Positions 53,913 through 63,203 of a stretch of 64,000 nucleotides of DNA are shown here, one piece after another. This DNA is from Clostridium sp. AF27-2AA (GTDB lineage Bacteria > Bacillota > Clostridia > Lachnospirales > Lachnospiraceae). The translations under genes were made by a program, and so were the position numbers. Position 1 is the first letter of the stretch, and each line of letters begins with the position of its first letter. The notes below the pieces were generated by a model. The model made no database searches. It worked only from the letters and a program-made list of their open reading frames with translations, and was not told the origin of the DNA. The stretch is from NCBI RefSeq assembly GCF_003478505.1, contig NZ_QUFI01000017.1, positions 1 through 64,000 on the forward strand, given 5' to 3'.

Positions 53913-55886
53913 ATGACGACCAATCCACGGGACCGGATCGAGGATATCGACGCACGTCTGAAAGAACTGCCGAAAGGCACACTGACCTACAAGACCATCA
54001 ACGGCAAAAAGCAGCCCTACATCCAGAAAAGCGTAGATGGCAAGGTGACCAGCACCTATGTCAAGCTGGATGAGCGGGAGCAGGTCCTTCTGGAATTTGA
54101 GGAGCGGAGCCGTCTGCAGGAGGAGAAAAAGCACCTCTTGGCTTATATGCGGAAGCTTCAGAAAATTTTAAGCCGCAATCCCTATCTGGATGCTCGGGTG
54201 GGGATTGGTTTTCAGGATTTTGGGGATTACGCCTGCGGAAAACAGTTTTATGTGGATAAGACCCATTTCATTTCCGAGTGGCTCAGAAGCAATGTGGCGG
54301 TTACCCTGATCAACCGCCCCAGAAGATTCGGAAAGACCATGCTTCTCAGCACGGTAGAACATTTCTTTGACCCAAGATACGCGGATCAGCCGGAAGATTT
54401 TGAGCAGCTTCGTGTCTGGAAGGATGAAAGAAGCCGGAGCTTATTTGGAAAAATTCCGGTTATTTCCGTGAGTTTTGGAAGCTGCAAAGGACTGAATTAT
54501 AAGCAGGCCATGCAGGGGATGGCAGTGAATCTGGGAAATATGTATGAGGCACACCGGTATCTTGCAGAGAGTATGGGACTGAGCGCAGAAGACCGGGAAA
54601 GATACAACGAGCTGCGTAATTCATTCCGGAAGGGAAATATAGAAAACGCCGGGAGTGCAATCCAGGAACTTTGCGGGCTGCTGTACCGGCATCATCATAC
54701 AAAGCCGATTATCCTCCTGGATGAATATGATACGCCGCTTCTGGAGGCATACACAGATGGTTACTGGGATGAGATGATCGCTACCTGCCGTCAGCTGTTT
54801 CACTGTACGTTTAAAGAAAATTCCAGTTTTTTCCGGGCTATCATTACCGGCGTGACGAGAATTTCCAAAAACTCGCTGTTTTCCGACCTGAATAACCTGA
54901 AAACCTGCACCGTTACTAGCAATGACTACAGTGACTGCTTTGGCTTTACCGAGCAGGAGGTCATGGATGCGCTGAAATGCCAGAATATCGACACCATGAA
55001 GGATGTGAAGGCCATGTATGACGGCTTTATCATTGGAAACCGAAAGGACATCTACAATCCCTGGTCCATCTGCAACTATATGCAGCAGCGGGAATTGCAG
55101 TCTTACTGGATCAATACCAGCAGCAACAAGCTGATCGGAGACATGATCCGCCGCCATCCGCTGCGGAGTAAGCATGAGATTGAGGAACTGATGCGGGGAG
55201 AGCTGGTTCATAAACGGATCAATGAGAATATCACATTCCAGTATCTGGACGGAGATGAGAACAGCCTGTGGTCCCTACTTCTGTCGGTGGGGTATATTAA
55301 GGCCGATCATGTGGTAAAGGAGCAGGAAATCACAGAGTGTGACGTGTCGGTGACCAATAAGGAGGTCATGGGAATGTTCCGGACGGAAATCATGGGAATG
55401 TTCCATAATGGTATGTCCATCTGCAATGAGTTTGCCCAGGCACTGGTAAATCATAAGCTCGAGGATCTGAATGACATTCTGCTGGATCTTTCCTATGATT
55501 CCATGAGCTATTTTGATACAGGACGCGGTCCGGTGGAGCGCGTTCCCGAAAACTTTTATCATGGGTTAGTGCTTGGACTGATCGTGTGCCTGCGTGAGGA
55601 ATATCGTATTGTATCTAACCGGGAAAGCGGCAGGGGACGTTATGACATTACCATGTATCCGCAAAAGGAAGACCGGGATGCTTTTATTCTGGAATTTAAG
55701 GTTCGGAATGAGAAGCAGGAGGAGAATCTGGAACAGACGGCAGACAATGCGTTAAAGCAGATTGAAGACCGGGAGTATGAAAAAGACCTGCTGGCTGTGG
55801 GAATTCCGGCAGCCAAAATCTATAAACTTGGCTTTGCGTTTTCCGGGAAAGATGTGCTGGTGAAAGAAAATGCCCAGGCACATTGA
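53913..55886 (+). CDS. AAA-ATPase_like/PD-(D/E)XK nuclease-family protein with N-terminal extension
   Basis: Protein of 657 residues. Residues 1-95 are an extra charged domain (ELPKGTLTYKTINGKKQPYI and a coiled segment to about 90). Residues 97-330 match AAA-ATPase_like (PF09820): VGIGFQDFGDYACGKQFYVD, P-loop NRPRRFGKTM (134-143), Walker B PIILLDEYDTPL, and TGVTRISKNSLFSDLNN. The C-terminus is a PD-(D/E)XK nuclease domain (PF08011) with Asp in RGRYDITMYP and ExK in FILEFKV. The family is frequent in gut anaerobes and often duplicated; function is unknown, with mobile-element or defence roles suspected. AAAGGAGG lies upstream of ATG 53913. It directly follows the type I toxin-antitoxin module. 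Confidence 0.88.
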   Translation: MTTNPRDRIEDIDARLKELPKGTLTYKTINGKKQPYIQKSVDGKVTSTYVKLDEREQVLLEFEERSRLQEEKKHLLAYMRKLQKILSRNPYLDARVGIGFQDFGDYACGKQFYVDKTHFISEWLRSNVAVTLINRPRRFGKTMLLSTVEHFFDPRYADQPEDFEQLRVWKDERSRSLFGKIPVISVSFGSCKGLNYKQAMQGMAVNLGNMYEAHRYLAESMGLSAEDRERYNELRNSFRKGNIENAGSAIQELCGLLYRHHHTKPIILLDEYDTPLLEAYTDGYWDEMIATCRQLFHCTFKENSSFFRAIITGVTRISKNSLFSDLNNLKTCTVTSNDYSDCFGFTEQEVMDALKCQNIDTMKDVKAMYDGFIIGNRKDIYNPWSICNYMQQRELQSYWINTSSNKLIGDMIRRHPLRSKHEIEELMRGELVHKRINENITFQYLDGDENSLWSLLLSVGYIKADHVVKEQEITECDVSVTNKEVMGMFRTEIMGMFHNGMSICNEFAQALVNHKLEDLNDILLDLSYDSMSYFDTGRGPVERVPENFYHGLVLGLIVCLREEYRIVSNRESGRGRYDITMYPQKEDRDAFILEFKVRNEKQEENLEQTADNALKQIEDREYEKDLLAVGIPAAKIYKLGFAFSGKDVLVKENAQAH

Positions 55887-55897
55887 ACATGCCTGGG
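55869..55897 (-). terminator. Terminator of the nik-type operon
   Basis: On the minus strand CCCAGGCA (55897-55890) pairs with TGCCTGGG (55880-55873) and is followed by CATTTTCTTT. It overlaps the 3' end of the convergent ATPase-nuclease gene. Confidence 0.6.
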
Positions 55898-55919
55898 TAT
55901 CGGCCTGAGGGTAGCAGAT

Positions 55920-56861
55920 TTACAGCTTTCCGTATGCAATGAGCGGATCTGCGCTTCTTACTCCAAGACTTAGAGTGTAGTAGAGCACCACTCCCTCAAA
56001 CGGGGCAGTATAGCGGGCAATTTCATTTCCATAAGAATCCTTCAGGGTGCCAAGCAGGGCACCCTGTTTTAATTTCTGACCGGCTTCAGACATTGCGGGA
56101 TACCAGAAGCCATCCGCGGGAGCTTCCTCGTAGATGGCTTTGCGGATTTCGGTCTGCGGAAAACAGGAGGATACCATGTCCACATGCAGGATTCCCAGAT
56201 GCCGCATCAGCTCGTACACATTTTCCCGGCATGCAGAAACTTCTTCTCCACGCCACAGACCCCGCTCTCCGCGTTCTACTAAAAGGGCGGGGATGCCGCA
56301 CTGGGCTGCCCAGCTGTAAAGTCCGTTTCTGGAGGTGGAGGCAACCCGGTAAGGAACGGAGAGGCTTTCGGCGGCTGCACAAGCTGCGGCAGACAAGGCT
56401 TCCGAAACGGCTGTTGGAAAGAAGATCAGCGGAGTCAGTGCTTCGTTGACATCACCGCCGTGCAGATCCATCAGGAAATCTGCTTCGGGGTACAGGGTTT
56501 CTTCCAGGACTCTGGCAAGCCGGCTGGAAAATGTGCCATCGGATTTACCGGGAAACATGCGGTTTAAGTTTTTTCCATCAGCCGGAATTGTCTGTTTGCT
56601 GCCCTGGTAAAAGCCTTCCGGGTTTACCAGAGGAAGAAGGATCACGCGGCCGGACAGGGCGGCGGGATCCAGCTCTTGTTTCAGGCGGTTCAGGGCTTCG
56701 ATGCCGACGTATTCACAGCCGTGGACGCCGGCTGTCACCACCAGGGTTTTTCCGGGGCGGCAGCCGCAGACTACGGTCATTTCTATTGGAAAGGGGCTGG
56801 TGACAGGCAGCGGGAGGGTCTGTTTTACTCCGCTGCCGGCTTTTAAGTCAGACAGTCTCAT
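55920..56861 (-). CDS. Succinylglutamate desuccinylase/aspartoacylase family zinc hydrolase
   Basis: M14-like metallo-carboxypeptidase/amidohydrolase of 313 residues. The zinc ligands are His and Glu in VTAGVHGCEYVG and His in LMDLHGGD; the catalytic Glu is probably in LLVERGERG. A C-terminal beta domain (FWYPAMSEAGQKLKQGALLG) resembles that of AstE/AspA proteins, which cleave N-acyl amino acids. The start is uncertain: ATG 56861 is 14 bases from AGGAG and TTG 56870 is 5 bases from it. It is the last gene of a nik-type ABC operon, so it may hydrolyse an imported amino-acid-type ligand. No substrate can be assigned. Confidence 0.85.
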   Translation of the reverse strand: MRLSDLKAGSGVKQTLPLPVTSPFPIEMTVVCGCRPGKTLVVTAGVHGCEYVGIEALNRLKQELDPAALSGRVILLPLVNPEGFYQGSKQTIPADGKNLNRMFPGKSDGTFSSRLARVLEETLYPEADFLMDLHGGDVNEALTPLIFFPTAVSEALSAAACAAAESLSVPYRVASTSRNGLYSWAAQCGIPALLVERGERGLWRGEEVSACRENVYELMRHLGILHVDMVSSCFPQTEIRKAIYEEAPADGFWYPAMSEAGQKLKQGALLGTLKDSYGNEIARYTAPFEGVVLYYTLSLGVRSADPLIAYGKL

Positions 56862-56880
56862 AAGTCTCAAAAATTCTCCT

Positions 56881-57660
56881 TTAGTCAAATTCGATCATGG
56901 AAGCCAGAAGCTTCTTCGCGTATTCGTCTTTGGTCTTGGCAATGCGGGACACCGGGATGTGTTCGGTGATGCGGCCGTGGTAGAGGAAAAGCACGTCATC
57001 GCAGAGGTAGGTGACGGAAGTCAGGTCATGGGTGATGAAAATATAGGTCAGTCCCAGCTTTTCCTTCAGTTCACGCAGAAGGTCCATGATCTGGACCTGG
57101 GTGTGGGCATCCAGGGAGGAGATGGCTTCGTCAAAGAGGATGATCTCCGGCTGGCATGCCACGGCCCGGGCAATGCAGACACGCTGCAGCTGTCCGCCGG
57201 ACAGCTCATGGGGATACCGGTCTGCGTAGGACGCATTTAGGCCGACCAGCTCTAAGAGGCGGCTGGTTTCTTCGGCCCGGTTTAACCGGACTTTCTGGTT
57301 GCGTTCCCTTGCGGAGAGTCCTTCTGCAATGATTTCCTTTACCCGGAAGCGGGGATTGGCAGAGGTGGTGTAGTCCTGGAATACGACGCTTAAGCGCTTC
57401 TGCAGGTTTTTTCTGCCGCTTCTGGAGGCGTAGACGGAAGTGTCGTGAATCTTCAGTTCACCGCTGTCGGGCTTTAACAGACCGCTGATCACGCGGCCCA
57501 GGGTGGATTTTCCGCTTCCGGATTCGCCGAGGATGCCAAGGCAGGTTCCCTGGGGTACCTTTAAGGAGACATCAAAGAGAACCTGGTCCCGGGTGATGCC
57601 GAACAGCTTTTCCTGTCGTTCGCTGCGGAAGCTGACGCAGACGTTATTTACTTCAAGCAT
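56881..57660 (-). CDS. nikE: ABC transporter ATP-binding protein (NikE/DppF type)
   Basis: ATPase of 259 residues: Walker A GESGSGKSTLG, signature YPHELSGGQLQRVCIARAVA, Walker B IILFDEAISSLD, H-loop FITHDLTSVTYL. It lacks the C-terminal oligopeptide domain, as NikE does. GAAAGGAGG lies upstream of ATG 57660, which overlaps the end of the preceding ATPase gene by eight bases. It works with the NikD-like ATPase and the two permeases of the operon. Confidence 0.88.
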   Translation of the reverse strand: MLEVNNVCVSFRSERQEKLFGITRDQVLFDVSLKVPQGTCLGILGESGSGKSTLGRVISGLLKPDSGELKIHDTSVYASRSGRKNLQKRLSVVFQDYTTSANPRFRVKEIIAEGLSARERNQKVRLNRAEETSRLLELVGLNASYADRYPHELSGGQLQRVCIARAVACQPEIILFDEAISSLDAHTQVQIMDLLRELKEKLGLTYIFITHDLTSVTYLCDDVLFLYHGRITEHIPVSRIAKTKDEYAKKLLASMIEFD

Positions 57661-58486
57661 GGGAACTCTCCTCCTTTCCGTGTAAGATTTGGCGGTAGCG
57701 CTGCATGACGGCAGATCGTTTCTCCACCAGCATGCGGGTGTACGGGTCATCGGCGTGCTTAAGGATGTGGTCAAAGCTTCCGCTGTCCACTACATGTCCG
57801 CTGTTCATAACCAGAATACGGTCAGCTACCCTGGAGATGGCACCCAGGTCATGGGTGATGAACAGCATGGCGGTATTTTTCTGCTTTTTGATGCGGATAA
57901 ATTCTTCCAGAATCTCGTACTGGGTGATGGCATCAATGGCGGTGGTCGGCTCATCGGCAATCAGAAGCTCCGGCTGCAGGGCCATGGCAATGCCGATCAT
58001 GATACGCTGGAGCATGCCGCCGGAAAGCTGGTGCGGGTATTTTTCCAGAACTTCTTCCCCGTTCCGGATCCGCATCTGTTCCAGGATTTCCAGAGAGTGG
58101 GTGCGGATTTCCTGCGCATTCCAGGAAGTGTGGGTGGCAAAGGTTTCCGCCATCTGGTTTCCGATGCGGTAGAGCGGGTCGAAACAGGTCATGGGATTTT
58201 GCAGGACCATGGTGATTCGGCTTCCGCGGAGGCGGCGCAGCTCTTCTTTGGATTCCTTTAACAGGTCCTGGCCATCAAAGATGGCACTTCCGGAAACCTG
58301 GAAATTCTTATCCAGCAGGCCCAGTACGGATTTTACAGTCATGCTTTTTCCACTGCCGGATTCTCCAAGAATGCCGAGGCATTCGCCGGGCCGGACTTCA
58401 AAGCTGACATTTTCCACCAGCTTCTTGGAGGCTCTGCGGTGATGCAGTGTGACATTTAAGTTTTCTACTTTTAAAATGGCAGACAT
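57653..58486 (-). CDS. nikD: ABC transporter ATP-binding protein (NikD/DppD type)
   Basis: ATPase of 277 residues: Walker A GESGSGKSMTV, signature YPHQLSGGMLQRIMIGIAMA, Walker B LLIADEPTTAID, H-loop LFITHDLGAISRV. The short C-terminus and IMIGIAMAL resemble NikD. The start ATG 58486 shares one base with the stop of the permease gene (TAATG), with AGGAGG just upstream. Confidence 0.88.
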   Translation of the reverse strand: MSAILKVENLNVTLHHRRASKKLVENVSFEVRPGECLGILGESGSGKSMTVKSVLGLLDKNFQVSGSAIFDGQDLLKESKEELRRLRGSRITMVLQNPMTCFDPLYRIGNQMAETFATHTSWNAQEIRTHSLEILEQMRIRNGEEVLEKYPHQLSGGMLQRIMIGIAMALQPELLIADEPTTAIDAITQYEILEEFIRIKKQKNTAMLFITHDLGAISRVADRILVMNSGHVVDSGSFDHILKHADDPYTRMLVEKRSAVMQRYRQILHGKEESSHA

Positions 58487-59307
58487 TACAGCACCTCCTT
58501 CGGGTCCAGCACATCGCGGATGGCATCGCCCATTAAGTTGAAAGCAGAAACCAGAATGACGATCGCGATACCCGGTACCAGCATCTGGGCAGGGTTGCTG
58601 GTCAGGACATTTTTCGCCTCGCTGAGCATGGCACCCCACTCCGGTGTCGGAGCCTGTACTCCGAGCCCCAGAAAGGACAGGGTGGAAATATTGATGATGG
58701 CCCAGCCTACATCCAGGGAAGAGAGCACGGCCAGGTCTGCCGCGATGGAGGGAACCAGATGCCGGAAGAGAATGAAGCGTTCTGGAGTTCCGACACAGCG
58801 GGAAAACTGGACAAAGTTTCGGTCGCGGTACTGCATGACACCGGTGCGGATCATGCGGGCATACCAGGCCCATTTGATAAAGACATTTGCCAGAATGACG
58901 TTCTGGACGTTAATGCCGAGCAGCGCAACGACGGCGAATACCATGATCTGGCTGGGGAAGGAAAGCATTACATCTACCACGCGCATGATCAGCTCTTCGG
59001 TAATGCCGCGGAAATAACCGGCGAGAAGTCCCATCAGGGCCCCCAGGCCGATGGTGCCGAGCATGGTCAGGACGGCAAGGCCGAGGGTCGGGCGGATGCC
59101 GTAGATCATGCGGGAGAGGATACAACGTCCCAGGTTATCGGTGCCCAGCGGATACTCTTTGCTGAAGTGGGCAAATTTGTTGAGAATGTCGGTAGCGTAA
59201 GGGTCATGCGGGGCAATGACCGGGGCAAAGATGCCCATCAGAGCCACGATCAGCACCAGAGAGACGGTACCAACAGCAGTTTTATTATGAAGAAAACGGT
59301 GTAACAT
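58486..59307 (-). CDS. nikC: ABC transporter permease (NikC/DppC type)
   Basis: Permease of 273 residues with about five or six helices, beginning at VSLVLIVALMGIFAPVIAPH. KEYPLGTDNLGRCILSRMIYG and the EAA loop VQFSRCVGTPERFILFRHLV are family marks. TAATG overlaps link it to the genes on both sides, indicating tight translational coupling. Confidence 0.9.
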   Translation of the reverse strand: MLHRFLHNKTAVGTVSLVLIVALMGIFAPVIAPHDPYATDILNKFAHFSKEYPLGTDNLGRCILSRMIYGIRPTLGLAVLTMLGTIGLGALMGLLAGYFRGITEELIMRVVDVMLSFPSQIMVFAVVALLGINVQNVILANVFIKWAWYARMIRTGVMQYRDRNFVQFSRCVGTPERFILFRHLVPSIAADLAVLSSLDVGWAIINISTLSFLGLGVQAPTPEWGAMLSEAKNVLTSNPAQMLVPGIAIVILVSAFNLMGDAIRDVLDPKEVL

Positions 59308-60248
59308 TAGTTGCCCTCCTTTCGCATACGCGGATCAGACACCGTCTGAAGAATATCAAACAGCAGGTTAAATACGACAAACAGAACGCCGATCAGAAGT
59401 ACATAGGTCTGGATCACCGGATAATCCCGGTTGAAAATGGAACTGATGCACAGGGTTCCGAGTCCCGGCCACGCGAATACATTTTCCACGACAATGGTTC
59501 CGGAGATCAGCTGCGGAATGCTCATACCGATGGCAACGATGCAGGTGTGCATGGAGTTTTTCAGAATATGCTTTATCAGAATGGATTTCTGCGGCAGTCC
59601 GCGGACGTTGGCGTAGAGCACATAGTCCTGTTTCATATTTTCCAGCATGTTGTTGCGGATCAGGCGTATATAGGTGGAAATATAGCTTAAAGATACGGTA
59701 AAGGCCGGCAGAATCAGGTGCCGGATGGTTCCGTTTCCACTGGTGGGCAGAAGATCCAGTTTAATGGAGATCAGCCACATCATCAGAAGGCCGACCCAGT
59801 AAGCCGGCATGGCGGTGGTCATGAAGACAATGCCGCGCATGATCCGGTCAAACCAGCCATCCTTGTATACAGCACACAGGAAACCGATTGGCAGGCTTAA
59901 CAGGATTACCATGATGAGGGAAGCACCGGCCAGCTGCAGGGTAGCCGGCATACAGCGGAGCAGTTCTCCCGCCACGGTACGGGTCGGGTTTACATAGCTG
60001 ATGCCGAAGTTGCCGCGCAGGCAGTCCAGTACCCAGGTGAAATAGCGGACCAGGTACGGCTTATCCAGGCCAAGCTCCGCCCGGACTTCCGCAATGGCCT
60101 CCTCGGTGATGATGGGAACCTGGCGTACGCGCAGGGCCACCTCAGCCGGATCGGACGGAATCAGGTTGATAAAAACAAAGCACACAAAGGAAATAATAAG
60201 AAGAAGCGGAATCGCGGAAAGGATTCGCTTGATGATATATGGTTTCAA
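59307..60248 (-). CDS. nikB: ABC transporter permease (NikB/DppB type)
   Basis: Permease of 313 residues, six helices: YIIKRILSAIPLLLIISFVC, IPSDPAEVALRVRQVPIITE, ELGLDKPYLVRYFTWVLDCL, and the EAA loop YVLYANVRGLPQKSILIKHI. RVRQVPI and the ELGLDKP segment are close to NikB proteins. The start codon is TTG 60248 with GGAGG upstream. A hairpin lies between it and the binding-protein gene. Confidence 0.9.
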   Translation of the reverse strand: MKPYIIKRILSAIPLLLIISFVCFVFINLIPSDPAEVALRVRQVPIITEEAIAEVRAELGLDKPYLVRYFTWVLDCLRGNFGISYVNPTRTVAGELLRCMPATLQLAGASLIMVILLSLPIGFLCAVYKDGWFDRIMRGIVFMTTAMPAYWVGLLMMWLISIKLDLLPTSGNGTIRHLILPAFTVSLSYISTYIRLIRNNMLENMKQDYVLYANVRGLPQKSILIKHILKNSMHTCIVAIGMSIPQLISGTIVVENVFAWPGLGTLCISSIFNRDYPVIQTYVLLIGVLFVVFNLLFDILQTVSDPRMRKEGN

Positions 60249-60293
60249 AACAGCACCTCCGGTGAAAAATCAGCAAATGCGTGTACAGCAACA

Positions 60294-60327
60294 GTACAAA
60301 GCCGCCTCGGGGGAGACGGCTTCGTAC
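60294..60327 (-). promoter_or_regulatory. mRNA hairpin between nikA- and nikB-like genes
   Basis: GTACAAAGCCG (60294-60304) pairs with CGGCTTCGTAC (60317-60327) with a single mismatch, and CTC/GAG extends the stem inward. There is no T-run. It occupies the same place, after the binding-protein gene, as the hairpin at 22348 in the riboside operon. Confidence 0.6.
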
Positions 60328-60358
60328 ACATGGTTCGGATTTGGTTACTCCTCAGAGC

Positions 60359-61987
60359 TTAGAAAGAGAAATCCTGGAACGGAACCTCATACTGGGTCTG
60401 GGTAAAGTGGAAGCCCTTCATATCGGAACGATAAATGGCTTTGTTGCACTCATAGGTCAGTGGAATGTAAACCGCGTCCTCATGCAGATGGGTCAGAACG
60501 TAGGTGTAAAGCTCCTGGCGTCTGTCCTCGTCGGTGGTGATCAGGATCTCGGTGATGGCTTCGTCAATCTCGGCTTTATCATCCAGGCCAAGCTGGGCTG
60601 CATAGTCACCGTATACCGGCGCGCGCATCGCTGCCAGAGAGGACTGCGGGTCGTACGGGGTTCCCCAGCAGATGTTGAATACCATATCGAAATTACCGGC
60701 CTTCATGTTATCGCGGTAGGACTGCTCCTCCTCGCCGTGGATGTTTAAGGCAACACCGATGGTCTGATACTCACTCTGCAGATACTCGGCAATGGATTTC
60801 TCGGTAACGCTGTCACTGTTGTAAAGCAGGTCAATGTTTAACTGCTTTCCGTCTTTCTCGCGGACATTGCCGGAGCCCATCTTCCAGCCTGCGTCATCCA
60901 GGATCTGGCCGGCCAGCTCTAAGTCGTAGGCAAACGGCTCCAGATCAATGTTGCAGTACGGGATGGTTTTTGCGAACAGGGTGTCAGCCGGTTTCTCCAG
61001 TCCGTAGAAGATACCGTCAGAGATATTCTGCTTGTTGGTAGCATGCTGAAGCGCAATGCGCACATCCTTCTCGGAGAGAATATCGGAGGAGGTATTCAGA
61101 ACGATCTGTCTGGTAGAGGTCGGATCAGAAAGCTCTACGGTGAACTTATCGCTGTCTAAGTACTGGTTGATGGCATCGGCATCGATCATGTTCTTTCCGA
61201 AGATCATATCAATTTCGCCCTTTTCCAGAGCCAGGATACGGGTCTGGTTATCCGGGATGACCTTAACGGTGATGGTCTTGATGGCCGGCTGTTCACCCCA
61301 GTAGTTCGGGTTTGCCTTGAAGATGGCATACTCATCGGTGACAAACTCATCCAGCACATATGGGCCGGTTCCGATGTAAGCCTCTACGCCATCCTTGGTG
61401 CTGCCGTCTTTCATGGCTTTCGGGGAGATCATGGCAAACGGTCTGGTAACACCAAGCTCGGTTAAGAGCGGGTAGTACGGCTCAGACAGCTCGATGACAA
61501 AGGTGTTCTCATCCGGAGCGTCAACGCCGACCAGCAGGTGCATCATCTCCAGCCAGGTGTGGCGGTCCTTGTTTTCCAGAATTGCGTCAAAGTTGGCCTT
61601 GATAGCGTAGGCATCACATTTCTCACCGTCAGAGAACAGCACGCCCGGGCGGATGTGGAAGGTGTAGACCTTACCGTCCTCGCTGACATCCCAGCTCTCA
61701 GCAAGACAGCCCTCAAAGCCATCTGCGGTGATGTTGACAAGACCCTCGTACAGCATTTCCTGCGCGTACATCTCGCCGGCATATAAATGCGGGTTTAAAT
61801 CGCGGATATCGCGGTAGTTTACAAAGATCAGATCTTCTTTCGTATTTTCAGAAGAAGTGGTGGTTTCTGCAGCAGCGGAATCTGCGGCAGCAGTAGATGC
61901 AGAGTCAGAGGCGGATGAACCGCAGCCGCTTAATACGGCGGTGCCTAAGAGACCTGCAAGAAGCAGTGTGCCCCATCTTTTTTTCAT
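60359..61987 (-). CDS. nikA: Nickel-type ABC transporter substrate-binding protein (NikA-like)
   Basis: Lipoprotein of 542 residues, family 5. The signal peptide (MKKRWGTLLLAGLLGTAVLSG then Cys) is followed by a Ser/Ala linker. The mature part follows E. coli NikA closely in pattern: LNPHLYAGEMYAQEMLYEGL, TWLEMMHLLVGVD, YYPLLTELGVTRPFAMISPK, YWGEQPAIKTITVKVIPDNQ, and ADTLFAKTIPYCNIDLEPF. However, the segment of E. coli NikA with the nickel-ligand His (FHRTWGAPYDPHA, from memory) is here FNICWGTPYDPQS, so that His is Asn. Nickel may be bound as a complex, or the ligand may differ. AGGAGG precedes ATG 61987. First gene of the operon. Confidence 0.85.
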   Translation of the reverse strand: MKKRWGTLLLAGLLGTAVLSGCGSSASDSASTAAADSAAAETTTSSENTKEDLIFVNYRDIRDLNPHLYAGEMYAQEMLYEGLVNITADGFEGCLAESWDVSEDGKVYTFHIRPGVLFSDGEKCDAYAIKANFDAILENKDRHTWLEMMHLLVGVDAPDENTFVIELSEPYYPLLTELGVTRPFAMISPKAMKDGSTKDGVEAYIGTGPYVLDEFVTDEYAIFKANPNYWGEQPAIKTITVKVIPDNQTRILALEKGEIDMIFGKNMIDADAINQYLDSDKFTVELSDPTSTRQIVLNTSSDILSEKDVRIALQHATNKQNISDGIFYGLEKPADTLFAKTIPYCNIDLEPFAYDLELAGQILDDAGWKMGSGNVREKDGKQLNIDLLYNSDSVTEKSIAEYLQSEYQTIGVALNIHGEEEQSYRDNMKAGNFDMVFNICWGTPYDPQSSLAAMRAPVYGDYAAQLGLDDKAEIDEAITEILITTDEDRRQELYTYVLTHLHEDAVYIPLTYECNKAIYRSDMKGFHFTQTQYEVPFQDFSF

Positions 61988-62106
61988 AATCAGTGTCCTC
62001 CTGTTGTAAAAGCTTGTTATCGTTTCTGTCCACACATCCGGTGCGAACGATGAAAGTATAACATGGGTTAGCAGGAGCTTACTACTGATGAATTTGGAGG
62101 GGCTTA

Positions 62107-62127
62107 GTTATTCCAAAATGTTATAAC
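62107..62127. promoter_or_regulatory. Candidate LysR-type dyad upstream of nikA-like operon
   Basis: GTTAT-N11-ATAAC (62107-62127) fits the T-N11-A form bound by LysR proteins and lies between the LysR gene and nikA. A TATACT -10-like element for the nik operon occurs closer to the gene, on the minus strand near 62055-62060. Confidence 0.4.
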
Positions 62128-62140
62128 AAGGGCAAAATTC

Positions 62141-63043
62141 TTATAAAATTGCCTGAAAATGACGGATAAACCACTCAGCGGCAGTGCTTAATTTTGCGTC
62201 ATCCGGGCAGATGTAGCCGATGAGAAGAAAGGGCTCACAGTTGTTGATCTGCAGCTGGCGGACATCGTACTGGCGGTACTGGTCATAGAGAAAATTGATG
62301 CCCAGGCTGCAGATATCGGTATTCATCAGCAGGTTGATGGTCAGGTGGTCACTGTTGGTGTAGACGGAATAATGGAGCTGTTCTGTACTGATGGCGCCCA
62401 GGCTTACATGGCTTAAATGGTGTTCCACGGAGAAAAAATCCCGCACGCCCCGGACGAAGGAGAGAGAGGAAAGATCCTGAAAGTCAATGCTTTCATCGTG
62501 GTAGCGCGGATGATTCGGGCCGACATAAACACAGGCTTCTTTCATATCCAGAGGAATGAATTTCAGCTTTTTGTGGGACAGAATATGCTGGAACTGGTGC
62601 AGCTGTTTTTCTGCGATATAGACAACCCCGATCTCGGAAAGTCCCTGGGCAACCCGGTTGCAGATCTCTTCCACGGTGCCTTCTAAGTGTTCTACGATGT
62701 AGGAGTCGCCCATTTCCTGATAGAAGTCGGTCAGCAGGCGGGAAATCATGTTGCTGGGATAGGTGGCGAGGCTGAATTTCTTGCCCTGGTTCCGGTCAGT
62801 CAGGGAATCGATCAGGCTGACATTGTGGAGAATATTCTGGGCATATTCCCGGACTGTTTCACCATAGGGAGTGATGCGGATACCGCGGCTGCTGCGCTCA
62901 AAAAGCGGGCGGCCCAACTCCTTTTCCAGGGAACTGATTACCTTGCTGACATTGGGTTGTGTGGTGTAAAGGCATTCGGCAGCCTGGTTAAAGCTGCCTT
63001 TTTCGCAGGTGATCATAAAATATTCCAGCTGACGTAATTCCAT
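62141..63043 (-). CDS. LysR family transcriptional regulator
   Basis: LysR-type regulator of 300 residues: HTH MELRQLEYFMITCEKGSFNQ, then AAECLYTTQPNVSKVISSLE and KELGRPLFERSSRGIRITPY; effector domain from about residue 90. ATG 63043 begins exactly at the HTH and has AGGAGG upstream. It lies upstream of, and on the same strand as, the nik-type operon and is its likely regulator. The effector domain has an unusual run of His/Tyr residues (HFSVEHHLSHV-like segment near residue 210: FFSVEHHLSHVSLG), which might sense a metal; this is speculative. Confidence 0.9.
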   Translation of the reverse strand: MELRQLEYFMITCEKGSFNQAAECLYTTQPNVSKVISSLEKELGRPLFERSSRGIRITPYGETVREYAQNILHNVSLIDSLTDRNQGKKFSLATYPSNMISRLLTDFYQEMGDSYIVEHLEGTVEEICNRVAQGLSEIGVVYIAEKQLHQFQHILSHKKLKFIPLDMKEACVYVGPNHPRYHDESIDFQDLSSLSFVRGVRDFFSVEHHLSHVSLGAISTEQLHYSVYTNSDHLTINLLMNTDICSLGINFLYDQYRQYDVRQLQINNCEPFLLIGYICPDDAKLSTAAEWFIRHFQAIL

Positions 63044-63203
63044 AGTATCCGGTTCCTCCTGAATAAAGTGCCTGCTTCCGTTCAAAGGACATTCCTGATA
63101 TGCACACGGTAAGCGTTTGCTAACCACTATAACAGAAAAAAAGAAGGGAGACAACCGGTGAATTCGGAAGTCTCCCTCGAAAAGCCGTTATTGAGAAAAA
63201 ATA

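Noticed and set aside
53913..55886. Transposase or integrase
   Set aside because: No DDE, tyrosine or serine recombinase motifs; the motifs are those of AAA-ATPase_like plus PD-(D/E)XK domains, and no terminal repeats flank it.
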